Shown here piece after piece: positions 1-9,593 of a stretch of 64,000 nt of DNA. The position numbers and the translations under genes are program-made. How positions within the stretch are numbered: position 1 is the stretch's first letter; each line of letters begins with the position of its first letter. The notes under the pieces were generated by a model, which saw only the letters and a list, made by a program, of their open reading frames with translations, was not told where the DNA came from and searched no databases. The stretch lies in the NCBI RefSeq assembly GCF_017813365.1, contig NZ_JAGIZA010000007.1, positions 169,038 through 233,037 of the forward strand, written 5' to 3'. Source of the stretch: Roseomonas indoligenes. GTDB taxonomy: Bacteria; Pseudomonadota; Alphaproteobacteria; Acetobacterales; Acetobacteraceae.

Positions 1-1320
1 GCTCCTCCCACGTGTCGAGCATCCAGAGGGGGGCGCGCCAGGAATCGAGCAGCAGCAGCGCGCCGAGGGCGAGGGCCAGCGCGCGGGAGCGGGCGCTGGC
101 CTGCCAGAGCATCCAGGCGAGGAGGAGGACGAGGGCCGGGCCGCCGAGGAACATGATGCGCGGCACCACGCGGAAGGCGTGGGCGCCCGGCACGGCATCC
201 CAGATCAGGGCCCAGGGCCAGACCCCGCCGTAGCGGACCGTCATCAGGGAGAGGATGAGCGCGGCGCCGCCGGCGGCGAGGAGGAGGCGTGCCCGCCGGT
301 CCCCGGCGCGGGCGCGGCGCCAGGCGAGAGGGAGGGCGGCGAGGGAGAGGAGCCAGAAGAAAGGGGCGAAGCCGTTCTGGAGCGGGGCGCGGCCGCGGCG
401 GGTGATCCAGCCCTGCATCCAGCCCCAGAGGGGGCTGCTTTCCCCGACCGCGATGAGGCTGTGGGGCTGGCCGCCGTGGAGGAGGGCGAGGTCGCGGGCG
501 TGGAGGCCGGTCTGCCGGACCAGGGGAAGGTAGAGGAGGAGGGCGGGGAGGAGGGCGAGGGCGAGGATCGTGGCGAGGGCGGCGAGGGTGGCGAGGCCGC
601 GGGGGGTTGGGCGAAGGCGGGACAGGGCGTCGCGCGGGGCGGCGAGGATCAGGAGGAGGGCCGCGAGCAGGGTGACGAGGCCGGTGCCCCAGGCGACGTA
701 GAAGGCGGTGAGGAGGACGAGGCCGTAGAGGAGGGCTGCGGGGGCGCCCCAGGCGAGGGCGGCGGCGTGGCGGCCGGCGAGGAGGGTGCGCGCGGATTCC
801 AGGGCCATCCAGAGGGCCAGCAGGGCGGGGCCGGTGGCGGCGAACTGGGCGTGGTGGATTTCCTGTACCAGCGCGGGGAGGGCGGTGGCGAGGGTGGCGG
901 CGAAGATGGAGGGCGCCCAGGGCAGGGCGAGGATGCGGCGGGCGATGAGGAGGAGGGCGAGGAAGCCGGTTGCCTTCTGGGCGATCTGCGCGAGGTCGGC
1001 GGCGAGGAAGGGGTGGGCGCCGAGGGCGCGGAGGGGGGCGTAGAGGAGGCCGTGGAGGAGGTAGCCGTCGTTGTAGGCGAGGGTGCCGGGCCAGGGATGG
1101 AACCAGGCGACCTTCGTGACGGGGGCGAGGCCGCGGAGGGCGTGCCACCAGTGCTCGTGCACGGCGAGGGCGATGAAGCCGTCGAACCGGTCGCCGGTGA
1201 AGAGGCGGAAGCCGGTGGAGAGCGGGGGCCAGAAGAGATAGGCGAGGGTGGCGAGGAGGGCGGTGGAGGCGAGGAGGAGGGCCACCGGGCGGGGGAGGTC
1301 CCCGCCCGGCGGAGGGGGGT

Positions 1321-1324
<4 letters not shown>
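1..1324 (-). CDS. Polytopic membrane protein, GT-C glycosyltransferase-like (C-terminus outside window)
   Basis: The minus strand is open without a stop from about 1324 to the left edge, so the C-terminus lies outside the window. The translation is rich in Leu, Ala and Trp, with many hydrophobic helices separated by short polar loops (for example [11 protein letters not shown] near residue 45 and [15 protein letters not shown] near residue 60). This resembles polyprenyl-phosphate sugar transferases or other large polytopic proteins, but I recognise no catalytic signature and the family is not certain. A GTG at 1324 overlaps the argG stop codon (GTGA), which suggests translational coupling to argG; a second in-frame GTG lies at 1285. 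The long open frame on the opposite strand here is a composition artefact. Confidence 0.7.
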
Positions 1325-2556
<1,232 letters not shown>

Positions 2557-2614
2557 GGGAATGCGCCTTCCGCGGGAGAAATCGGGCGGGATGTGCCGCA
2601 GCGCAGCGGTTGGG

Positions 2615-2856
2615 GCAAGCCAGAGGCTTGCCGCAGCGGCAGCGCTGCGAGCGCGGCGCGAAGCGCTGCCGCCCGGTTGGAGGCCGGGTGAGACCCCAGG
2701 GCAACGCGAAGCGTTGTCCCGCCCCACCCGCGACGCAGGACGCGGGGCAACGCAAGTTCGGCGGGACGATGCTTCGCATCGCCCTGGTGGGGGAGGCAGC
2801 AATGCCGTTGGGCGACGCCGCTGTGCTGCGCGCTTAGGGCGATGCCCTGCATCGCC
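2615..2856. repeat. Cluster of short palindromic units upstream of argG
   Basis: Several small inverted repeats are packed here: GCAAGCC-AGA-GGCTTGC (2615-2631), CAACGC-GAA-GCGTTG (2702-2716), GATGC-TTC-GCATC (2768-2780) and GGCGATGC-CCT-GCATCGCC (2838-2856), plus imperfect copies around 2641-2670. All have 3-base loops, often GAA or TTC. The arrangement resembles bacterial interspersed palindromes (REP-like). I see no convincing gene under them. Confidence 0.6.
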
Positions 2857-3094
2857 TTAGGGCCAGCCATAGCGGACCCCCGGGGATGGATTTGCGGCCG
2901 AGGGCCGCCCTGGCGAGCCAGGCGAAGGATTTGAGGTGATGCTTTGCTGCCGCGACCGCCGCTTTTGTGGCGGCGATGCGCGGTGGCGGGGTGCGAGCGA
3001 GCATTTCGGACAAAAGGCGATCGGGCAGGAGCCAGGGCGGGCCGTTGAGGGCGGTTCTTAGGCCCAATTTCCTGATGAGCAGGAGGAGGGGCAT
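2834..3094 (-). CDS. Weak 86-codon open frame, doubtful
   Basis: An 86-residue frame that is basic and Pro/Ala-rich, with a hydrophobic N-terminus ([12 protein letters not shown]) and a central [17 protein letters not shown] stretch. I do not recognise it. Its 3' end runs into the palindrome cluster, no clear ribosome binding site precedes it, and chance open frames are common at this G+C. It is listed because it would be the only coding candidate between the argG leader and the antiporter remnant. Confidence 0.2.
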   Translation of the reverse strand: MPLLLLIRKLGLRTALNGPPWLLPDRLLSEMLARTPPPRIAATKAAVAAAKHHLKSFAWLARAALGRKSIPGGPLWLALRRCRASP

Positions 3095-3121
3095 GCCGCA
3101 GAGGGCGCGAGCGATTCTGGC

Positions 3122-3373
3122 TTACGCAGGCCCTGGTTCCTCACGATCTCTTATTTCCCCCACCCTCGCCGACCTAACTAACCCCGGTACCCCCACCCAC
3201 TGCAGCCCCTCCGAGGCCACGACAATCAGCGCCACCACGGCCACGACCGTATCCCGCGCCGGGTAAGGCTCCCCGCCCGGCAGGGTCGCCGGCAGCGCCA
3301 GCGCGATTGCCAGCGCCACCACGGTCCGCCCCGACCCCCCGGCAAGCAGACACGCCCCCTTCCACGCGGGAAC
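3122..3373 (-). pseudogene. C-terminal remnant of a CPA1 Na+/H+ antiporter
   Basis: The frame reads VPAWKGACLLAGGSGRTVVA, then a hydrophobic stretch containing ALALPATLPGG and YPARDTVV, then EGLQWVGVPGLVR. In CPA1 (NhaP/YjcE-type) exchangers the last membrane helices show the same order: a WKGA-like turn, a G-R-G/T-V-V-A-L-A helix, ALALP, then P-x-RD and a final helix ending QGLTLPPLIR. Only about 80 residues are recognisable where a full protein has 400-550. Upstream of 3373 the similarity stops and I find no other part of the gene. It is therefore best read as a decaying 3' fragment. The family call rests on motif order, not on alignment. Confidence 0.5.
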
Positions 3374-3589
3374 GCACCCTCCATCCGCGTGAGGGATGGG
3401 CGGCGAGCGCGGGTCGGCCAGGGAAGGGCTTAGGTGTCGGGCCGAGCCTTGGGCAGAGCGCGCCCCCTGACCAAAAAATGGGAGTCGCTACCCCACCCAA
3501 CCCACCCAGCACCCACCCGAAGAAACGCTAAATGTAAATTTCACTAAATACTAACCAATTCACCTGACACTCCACGAGAAACAGCCGTC
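3374..3589. other. Non-coding gap with an AT-rich island
   Basis: No supported gene. From about 3530 the sequence becomes conspicuously AT-rich for this genome, with runs such as TGTAAATTTCACTAAATACT, and this continues to about 3660. It may be promoter DNA for the small frame that follows or the scar of an acquired segment. I see no clear -35/-10 pair. Confidence 0.5.
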
Positions 3590-3679
3590 ATGGCCTTTGT
3601 TTCACTTTGGATTCGTCCCAGATTTCTGTTCTTCTCTGGAAACAGAAGACGAATTCACGGGAGGAAGGCGGGTCGCATC

Positions 3680-3769
3680 ATGGAGACGTTCATGTGCTGG
3701 TTGCGCGACCTGTCGTTATGGCTGAGGGCGTCCCATGGGCATCGGCCCCTGTGGCGGGATCGGCTTTAA
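3680..3769 (+). CDS. Putative 29-residue small protein with strong ribosome binding site
   Basis: ATG at 3680 is preceded by GGGAGGAAGG (3659-3668), one of the stronger Shine-Dalgarno matches in the window although 11 bases away. The peptide starts METFMCWLRDLSLWLR and ends WRDRL; it is Trp/Leu/Arg-rich and could form a short amphipathic helix. An in-frame ATG at 3590 would give 59 residues with a very basic N-terminal half. It sits in an AT-rich island, convergent with rlmN. Function is unknown, and the frame could be fortuitous. Confidence 0.3.
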   Translation: METFMCWLRDLSLWLRASHGHRPLWRDRL

Positions 3770-3822
3770 GGGCAGGTCGCGTTGGTGGTGTTGCCGGGCG
3801 GGGCTGAGCGGCCCCGGGCCGG

Positions 3823-5037
3823 TCAGGCGGCGGGGGTGGTCTTCCGCTGGCGCTCGCTCTCGGTCTTGAGCTGACCACAGGCGGCCATGATGTCCTTCCC
3901 GCGCGGGCGGCGGACGGGGGAGGCGTATCCCGCGTCGTTCAGGATGTTGGCGAAGCGCTCGATTTGCGCGCGCTTGGACGTGGCGTAGGGGGAGCCGGGC
4001 CAGGGATTGAAGGGGATAAGGTTCACCTTCGCCGGGAGGCCGTGGAGGAGGCGGACGAGCTCGCGGGCCTCAGCCTCCGAGTCGTTGATGCCGTCGAGCA
4101 TGACGTACTCGAAGGTGATGCGGCGGGCGTTAGAGGCGCCGGGGTAGCGGTGGCAGGCCGCCATCAGCTCCTCGATGGGGTATTTGCGGTTGAGGGGGAC
4201 GATCTCGTCCCGGAGTTCGTTCGTCACCGCGTGGAGGGAGACGGCGAGATTGACGCCGAGCTCGGCGCCGGCGCGGTCCATCATGGGGACGACGCCGGAG
4301 GTGGAGAGGGTGATGCGGCGGCGGGAGAGGGCGATGCCTTCGCCGTCCATGACGATCTTCAGGGCCTGGGCGAGGTTCTCGTAATTGTAAAGGGGTTCGC
4401 CCATGCCCATGACGACGATGTTGGAGACGAGGCGGCGCTCATCGTTCGGGGTGGGCCATTCGCCGTAGGAGTCGCGGGCGGCCATGAACTGGCCGACGAT
4501 CTCGCCCGGGGAGAGGTTGCGGACGAGCTTCTGGGTGCCGGTGTGGCAGAAGCGGCAGGAGAGTGTGCAGCCGACCTGGGTGGAGATGCAGACGGCGCCG
4601 CGGTCGTCATCGGGGATGTAGACGGTTTCGACCTGCTGGTTGTCGCGCATGGCGAGGAGCCATTTGCGGGTGCCGTCGGTGCTGGTCTGTTCGGTGGTGA
4701 CGGTGGGGCGGCCGATGGTGAAGTGTTCTGCCAGCTTGGCCTGGAGGGGCTTGGCGATGCTGGACATGGCCGCGAAGTCGCGGGTGCCCTGGTGGTAGAT
4801 CCAGTGCCAGATCTGCTTGGCGCGGAAGGGCTTCTCGCCGATGCCGAGCACCGCTTCGACCAGTTCCTCGCGGGAGAGGCCGACGAGTTCGCGGCGGCCA
4901 CTGGCGTCCACCTGGGCCGGGGGGGCGAAGAGGGCGGACTTGGCGAGGATGCGGGTGCGCTCGGCCTCCGTGAGGGTGGCCGTGAGGGGGGCGGGCGGCG
5001 TGAGAACCTTCGGTTCCACGGGCGAGAGGGCGTTCAT
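3823..5037 (-). CDS. rlmN: Dual-specificity 23S rRNA/tRNA adenine-C2 methyltransferase RlmN
   Basis: Radical-SAM enzyme that methylates C2 of A2503 in 23S rRNA and A37 in some tRNAs. The protein has 404 residues. The cluster-binding motif CxxxCxxC is at C157, C161 and C164 (GCTLSCRFC); [11 protein letters not shown] and the SLHA motif are present; the C-terminal Cys that carries the methyl intermediate is C387 in AACGQLK. The start at 5037 makes an ATGA overlap with the preceding IalB-family gene, which argues for translational coupling; an ATG nine codons upstream is possible. Downstream, 3770-3822 holds only a GC-rich imperfect hairpin without a T-run. Confidence 0.96.
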   Translation of the reverse strand: MNALSPVEPKVLTPPAPLTATLTEAERTRILAKSALFAPPAQVDASGRRELVGLSREELVEAVLGIGEKPFRAKQIWHWIYHQGTRDFAAMSSIAKPLQAKLAEHFTIGRPTVTTEQTSTDGTRKWLLAMRDNQQVETVYIPDDDRGAVCISTQVGCTLSCRFCHTGTQKLVRNLSPGEIVGQFMAARDSYGEWPTPNDERRLVSNIVVMGMGEPLYNYENLAQALKIVMDGEGIALSRRRITLSTSGVVPMMDRAGAELGVNLAVSLHAVTNELRDEIVPLNRKYPIEELMAACHRYPGASNARRITFEYVMLDGINDSEAEARELVRLLHGLPAKVNLIPFNPWPGSPYATSKRAQIERFANILNDAGYASPVRRPRGKDIMAACGQLKTESERQRKTTPAA

Positions 5038-5618
5038 CGGCGGGGGGGGGATCCGGGCGGGCATTCCTTCGAGATGGCCTCGTAGGCGGCGGTGAAGCCG
5101 CTGAGGGGGAAGGTCTCGGTGGTGCTGCGGTTGTTGGGGGCGGGGGACTTGGCGGTGGCGTCGCGGCCGTTGCGGAAGGCGGCGACGGTGGCGCGGCCAT
5201 CCCGGGCGAAGGCGTTGTCGCCGGAGGTGTAGAAGTTGAGGTCGGTGTCGCCGACATCAACCTTGACCTCGGCGTTGCGGGGGAAGGCGCGGCCGATCCG
5301 GAGGGAGACCTGGTCGCGGCCCTGGGGGCGGTGGGTGACGGTGAGGAGGGTGTTGTTGCGGCCTTCCATGCGGGTGAAGGCGTAGCAGACCTTGCCGCTG
5401 GCTTCGGTGTGGGTGGCGGCGGTCCAGTCGCCGAAGGTGCCGAGGCGCTGGGGGCCGTTGGAGGCGGCGGGCTGTTCGGCGGCCGGGGCCTGGGTCGGGG
5501 CGGCGGGGGCCGGGCGGGCGCCGCGCTGCTGGGCCTGTGCCGCAGGGGGGGCGAGGGTGAGCGCCAGGCCCAGGGTCACGGGGGCAAGGGCCGCGAGGGC
5601 GGAGGTATGGCGGATCAT
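5034..5618 (-). CDS. Invasion-associated locus B (IalB) family periplasmic protein
   Basis: 194 residues with an N-terminal signal peptide ending near AAQAQQRG (about residue 29), then a Pro/Ala-rich linker, then the IalB domain. The domain is recognised by its opening FGDWTA, the GKVCYAFT segment with a conserved Cys, the later [25 protein letters not shown] region, and the terminal [18 protein letters not shown]. IalB proteins are small exported proteins common in alphaproteobacteria; the name comes from Bartonella, where the locus was linked to erythrocyte invasion, and this does not imply pathogenicity here. The gene precedes rlmN and overlaps it by four bases. Confidence 0.85.
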   Translation of the reverse strand: MIRHTSALAALAPVTLGLALTLAPPAAQAQQRGARPAPAAPTQAPAAEQPAASNGPQRLGTFGDWTAATHTEASGKVCYAFTRMEGRNNTLLTVTHRPQGRDQVSLRIGRAFPRNAEVKVDVGDTDLNFYTSGDNAFARDGRATVAAFRNGRDATAKSPAPNNRSTTETFPLSGFTAAYEAISKECPPGSPPRR

Positions 5619-5783
5619 GGGGGCGGAGATAGTCCTCCTGCGGGGGCGGCTTCAACCGCCCTTGCCGCATAGGGGCGGTCATCTTCCCGCGTGGCGGGGG
5701 TTGGGGGCGCGGATTGCGGGACAACGCCGGGCGGGGTGGGGCGTTCTTGTCGTTCTCTTGGCTGCAGCAAGGAGGAGCGTGAC

Positions 5784-6149
5784 ATGGCGGCACCGGCGGA
5801 TGTGGCGAACGAGGGAAAGATCATCGTTTCCGGCCATCAGGTTGAGGTGGGCGAGGCTTTGCGGGCGCATGCGACGGAGCAGGCTTCCCGGCTTTCCGCC
5901 AAGTATTTCGACGGGGCGGAGGACATCACCGTGACCTTTTCCCCGGGCGGGAAGGGGGCGGGGTTCGGGTGCAACATCCGGGTGCATGCGGCGCGCGGAT
6001 TGTTCTTCGACGGGCATGGGGAGCATGCCGGCAATGCCTATACCGCCTTCTCGACGGCGCTGGAGCGGGTGGCGAAGCAGCTGCGGCGGCAGAAGCGGGC
6101 CATGCGGGAGGACAAGCCGGTGAACGCGACGAAGGAGGGGCTGCTTTAG
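5784..6149 (+). CDS. hpf: Ribosome hibernation promoting factor (HPF/RaiA family, short form)
   Basis: 121 residues beginning MAAPADVANEGKIIVSGHQV. The beta-alpha-beta-beta-beta-alpha HPF fold shows in ISGHQVEVGEALRAHATEQ, the DITVTF strand, and the C-terminal helix SRALE-like ALERVAKQLRRQKR. Short HPFs bind the 30S subunit at the mRNA channel and silence ribosomes in stationary phase. The ATG at 5784 is set by AAGGAGGAG seven bases upstream; the frame is open further upstream, but without homology. Here the C-terminal tail ends within about 15 residues of the basic helix, so the long-form dimerisation domain is absent. A strong intrinsic terminator follows at 6201-6241. Confidence 0.9.
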   Translation: MAAPADVANEGKIIVSGHQVEVGEALRAHATEQASRLSAKYFDGAEDITVTFSPGGKGAGFGCNIRVHAARGLFFDGHGEHAGNAYTAFSTALERVAKQLRRQKRAMREDKPVNATKEGLL

Positions 6150-6200
6150 GCGGCTTTGTCTGGGGCCGGTGGGGGCGACCTTTCGCCGGCGGGATGTTGG

Positions 6201-6241
6201 GGGGGCGGGAAGAAGGGGTTCTTCCTGGCCCCCTTTTTTTT
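6201..6241 (+). terminator. Rho-independent terminator after hpf
   Basis: GGAAGAA (6208-6214) pairs with TTCTTCC (6219-6225) around a GGGG loop; flanking G and C runs extend the stem, and eight Ts follow (6234-6241). This is the clearest classical intrinsic terminator in the window. Confidence 0.9.
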
Positions 6242-6266
6242 GAGCTGGTCCGGTTTCCCTGGCGGG

Positions 6267-6476
6267 TCAGGGGTGGCGGCCGCGTTCCATGATTTCGAGG
6301 GTGTATTCCCGGTAGGTCATGCCGAGGGCCTCGGCGCGGGCGAGGCGGCGGAGGGCGATCTCGCGGGGCGGGGTTTTCCAGGCGCGGCGGACGGCCTGGC
6401 GCCAGAGGAGGAGGCGCGGGGTGGCGCCGGGGTCTTCCAGGGGTGGGCCGCCGTTGTGGCCGATGCGAGGGGGCAT
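6267..6476 (-). CDS. Small conserved-looking protein with GHNGGPP motif
   Basis: 69 residues: an N-terminal RIGHNGGPPLED motif, then an Ala/Arg-rich helical body with WRQAVRRAWKTPPREIA and a C-terminal GMTYREYTLEIMERGR. The pattern HNGGP...AWK..P..EI...R..A..GMTY..Y suggests a small alphaproteobacterial family, but I cannot assign a function. The start at 6476 follows GGGAAAGGAAAA on the coding strand, a plausible ribosome binding site. It is divergent from the methyltransferase gene at 6566, leaving about 90 bp for both promoters. Confidence 0.6.
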   Translation of the reverse strand: MPPRIGHNGGPPLEDPGATPRLLLWRQAVRRAWKTPPREIALRRLARAEALGMTYREYTLEIMERGRHP

Positions 6477-6565
6477 GGGGCGTTTTCCTTTCCCGGCGGT
6501 CCGATGGGATGCAAGGGCGGGGCCGGACCTTTCGCGGGCGGGGCGGGGGCCGTATCTCCGGCGGC

Positions 6566-7810
6566 ATGAGCGATGCGACCGATGCCCAGCTTGCCGCGCA
6601 GTATGAGGCGCTGCCCTATCCGGCGCGGGATCCGCGGGACGAGGCGCGCCGGCTGATCGTGGGGAGTCCTTCGCACCTGGCGGAGGTGGACCACTGGGTG
6701 TTCGGGGCCCGGCGCGCGGCATCCCTGCCTTTGCGGGCGCTGGTGGCGGGGGGCGGGACCGGGGATGGGGCCATCATGCTGGCGCAGCAGATGGCCTGGG
6801 CCGGGCGGCCGGGGGAGGTGGTCTGGCTCGATCGGTCGGGGGCGGCGCGGAAGGTGGCGGAGGCGCGGGCGGCGGCGCGGGGGCTCTCCAACATCCGGTT
6901 TGTGGAGGGGTCGATCCTGGATCTGCCGGCCGATCTGGGGCGTTTCGACTACGTGGACTGCTGCGGGGTGCTGCACCACCTGCCGGACCCGGATGCGGGG
7001 CTGCGGGCGCTGGCGGGGGTGCTGAACCCCGGGGGCGGCATGGGGATCATGGTCTATGCGCCGCACGGGCGCACGGGCGTCTACATGCTGCAGGAGGCCC
7101 TGCGGCGGATCGCGCCGGCCGACGAGGCGCCGGCGGTGCGGGTGGATGTGGCGAAGCGGGTGATGCGGCATCTGCCGGAGACGGCGTGGATGCGGAAGAA
7201 TCCCTGGATCACGGACCATCTGCCGCTGCCGCAGGGCGGGGGGGATCCCGGGCTCTATGACTTGCTGCTGAACCCTCGGGACCAGGCCTACACGGTGCCG
7301 CAGCTGGTGGAGCTGGTGGCGGGGGCGGGGATGCGGATCGCGTGCTTGGTGGAGCCCTTGCGGTATGATCCGGACCCGCTGCTGCCCGATCCGAAGCTGC
7401 GGGCGCGGACGGCGGGGATGTCCATGATCGAGCGGGCGGCGCTGGCGGAGGCGCTGGCGGGGAATATGGGGATCCACATCGCCTATCTGGCCAGGGCGGC
7501 GGATCCGGAGGTTCGGGCGGACTGGGACGCGCCGGGGGCGGTGCCGGTGCTGCGGAGCGGGACCGGGGCGGAATGGGCCAAGGGCATCCGCAACGGAGGA
7601 CTGCCCGTGACCTTCGACGGGCTGCGGGTGGTGCTGCCGGTGCCGGCGCTGGCGGGGGCGATCCTCAACCGCATCGACGGGAAGCGGACGGTGGCGGAGG
7701 TGATGGCGGATGTGCCGGCGACCCCTGCCCAGGTGAACAGGGACTTCGCGGCGCTGCGGGCCGCTTTGGAGCCGATGAACCGGTTGCTGCTCGCGGCGCC
7801 CGCGGCTTGA
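6566..7810 (+). CDS. Class I SAM-dependent methyltransferase
   Basis: 414 residues. A Rossmann methyltransferase core lies at about residues 45-220: the glycine-rich SAM loop VAGGGTGDGAI near residue 65, the acidic VWLDRS at the end of strand 2, then GVLHHLPDPDAGLR and a VLNPGG turn typical of motif IV and post-IV. The C-terminal third is not part of the core and contains repeated hydrophobic/Arg segments that may bind the substrate. The substrate cannot be inferred. The ATG at 6566 is chosen because homology begins at MSDATDAQLAAQYEALPYP. Its stop overlaps the TTG start of the next gene. Confidence 0.85.
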   Translation: MSDATDAQLAAQYEALPYPARDPRDEARRLIVGSPSHLAEVDHWVFGARRAASLPLRALVAGGGTGDGAIMLAQQMAWAGRPGEVVWLDRSGAARKVAEARAAARGLSNIRFVEGSILDLPADLGRFDYVDCCGVLHHLPDPDAGLRALAGVLNPGGGMGIMVYAPHGRTGVYMLQEALRRIAPADEAPAVRVDVAKRVMRHLPETAWMRKNPWITDHLPLPQGGGDPGLYDLLLNPRDQAYTVPQLVELVAGAGMRIACLVEPLRYDPDPLLPDPKLRARTAGMSMIERAALAEALAGNMGIHIAYLARAADPEVRADWDAPGAVPVLRSGTGAEWAKGIRNGGLPVTFDGLRVVLPVPALAGAILNRIDGKRTVAEVMADVPATPAQVNRDFAALRAALEPMNRLLLAAPAA

Positions 7811-8301
7811 GCGGGCAGGCGATCGTCATCTTCGGGGCGGCGGTGCGGCCGGATTCACGGCCTAGCGAGACCATGCGGCGGCGGGTGACCGCGGCGGTGG
7901 AGTTGGGCGAGCGGCTGGGCGGGGTGGCGCGGTTCATTCCCACGGGCGGGCAGGGGCGGCATGGGCCGGCGGAGTCCAGCGTGATGGCGAAGCTGCTGCG
8001 GGACTGGGGGATCGACCCCGCGCGCATCGAGGAGGAGCCGACGGGGACGGACACGCTCTCCTCCGCCCGGGCGGTGGCGCGGATGCTGCGGGGGTGGGAG
8101 GGGACGGTGCATCCCGTGTCCTCGGGCTATCACCTGCCGCGCTGCGCGGCGGTGCTGAGGTTGCTGGGGCTGCGGGTGGGGCGCGGGGCGGCGGCGAAGG
8201 CGGGGCCGGGTTTCGCCGAGTGGCGCTGGCGGCTGCGGGAGGTGCCGGCGCTGCCCTATGACGCGGCGCTCGCGGCCTGGTGGCGGGCGCGGGGCGGGTA
8301 G
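7807..8301 (+). CDS. YdcF/SanA-type (DUF218) protein
   Basis: 164 residues from a TTG start that overlaps the stop of the methyltransferase gene (TTGA), implying coupling. DUF218 features are AIVIFGAAVRPDS at the N-terminus, GGQG at the first loop, EEPTGTDTLSSARAV in the middle, and SSGYHLPRCAAVLRLLG towards the end. Members of this fold (YdcF, SanA, ElyC) have been linked to envelope functions or SAM binding, and their reactions are mostly unproven. This one lacks the N-terminal membrane anchor of SanA/ElyC, so it is probably cytosolic. Confidence 0.8.
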   Translation: MSGQAIVIFGAAVRPDSRPSETMRRRVTAAVELGERLGGVARFIPTGGQGRHGPAESSVMAKLLRDWGIDPARIEEEPTGTDTLSSARAVARMLRGWEGTVHPVSSGYHLPRCAAVLRLLGLRVGRGAAAKAGPGFAEWRWRLREVPALPYDAALAAWWRARGG

Positions 8302-8523
8302 GGGCGAGGACGGCCCGGGGCTGGGGCGGGGTTTCCCCCGAGCCCTTCCGTCGTCTGTTTCCAAAGGGGTGCGACGCGGTATCCGGCCGGGATCTGGCGC
8401 GGGCGGGCGGCGGCTTCGTGGGCACAACGGTAAGCGGGACTTATGGCAAGGCGCGGCGAAGCGTTCTGGCCGGGGCGGGGAAGGAGGCGGGATAAGGAGG
8501 CGCGACGCGGGAGGAACCGGGCC

Positions 8524-9543
8524 ATGCGCTACATCGACGCCTTCAACCATTTCTTCCCCAAGGCGGTCTGGGAGCGGATGCTCGCCTCCGAGGGTGCGGC
8601 GCGGGACATCGGGAGCCGGATGCGCGGCATTCCCGCCATCTACGACCTGGACGAGCGCTTTCGGGTGATGGACCAGTTCAGCCGGCATGAGTACTCGCAG
8701 GTGATCTCGCTCGGGATGCCTCCGCTGGAAGCGCTGGGGACGCCGGAAGAGTCGCTGGAGCTGGCGCGGCTGGGTAATGACGGCATGGCCGAGCTGGTGC
8801 GGGACCATCCCGACCGCTTCGCGGGCTTCGTCGCCTCTCTGCCCATGAACGGACCGGAGCTTGCCGTGCGGGAGGCGGAGCGGGCCTTCACGGAACTCGG
8901 CGCGAACGGGCTGCAGATCCACAGCAACATCAACGGCGCGCCGCTGGACGAGGAGCGCTTCTTCCCGATCTTCGAGGCCGCGGCGCGGCACGGGAAGCCG
9001 GTGCTGCTGCATCCCTCGCGCGGCTCGAACATGCCGGACTACGCCACCGAGGATAAATCCCGCTACGAGATCTGGTGGACCTTCGGCTGGCCCTACGAGA
9101 CGAGCGCGGCGATGGCGCGGCTGGTCTTCTCCGGCTTCATGGACCGGCTGCCGGAACTGAAGGTGCTGGCGCACCACCTCGGCGCCATGGTGCCCTATTT
9201 CGAGGGGCGCGTGGGGCCGGGCTGGGACCAGTTGGGCAAGCGCACCACGGACGAGGACCTGAGCGGGGTGCTGAAAGGGCTGAAGCGCCGCCCGGCAGAG
9301 TACTTCAAGGAGTTCTACGCGGACACCGCCGTGTTCGGATCGCGGCCCGCGACGGTCTGCGGGCTGGAGTATTACGGGGAGGACAAGGTTCTCTTCGCCT
9401 CCGACTCGCCCTTCGATCCCGAGCGCGGGCCGGGCTACATCCGCGACACCATCGCCATCCTGGAATCCCTCGATCTCTCGCCGGAGGCCCGGGACAAGAT
9501 CAGCTTCGGCAACGCGCAGGCGCTGTTCGGCCTGACGCGCTGA
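8524..9543 (+). CDS. Amidohydrolase-2 family protein (ACMSD / resorcylate decarboxylase-like)
   Basis: 339 residues, TIM-barrel amidohydrolase type. Metal and active-site candidates are H9 in IDAFNHFFP, VLLHPSRG (about residue 162), LAHHLG (about 219) and SDSPF (about 298), the usual His-His-Asp order. The position of the first His of the common HxH motif is Phe7, so metal binding may be atypical. Family members decarboxylate or hydrolyse aromatic or dicarboxylic acids. GGGAGGAA lies nine bases before the ATG. A Bug-type receptor follows after 50 bp, which suggests uptake and breakdown of one organic acid. Codon use is less G-ending than in the neighbours. Confidence 0.85.
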   Translation: MRYIDAFNHFFPKAVWERMLASEGAARDIGSRMRGIPAIYDLDERFRVMDQFSRHEYSQVISLGMPPLEALGTPEESLELARLGNDGMAELVRDHPDRFAGFVASLPMNGPELAVREAERAFTELGANGLQIHSNINGAPLDEERFFPIFEAAARHGKPVLLHPSRGSNMPDYATEDKSRYEIWWTFGWPYETSAAMARLVFSGFMDRLPELKVLAHHLGAMVPYFEGRVGPGWDQLGKRTTDEDLSGVLKGLKRRPAEYFKEFYADTAVFGSRPATVCGLEYYGEDKVLFASDSPFDPERGPGYIRDTIAILESLDLSPEARDKISFGNAQALFGLTR

Positions 9544-9593
9544 CCGGCGCCACCCGCGCGGGCACTTGAAAAGCAAGAACGGAGGAAGCGGAG

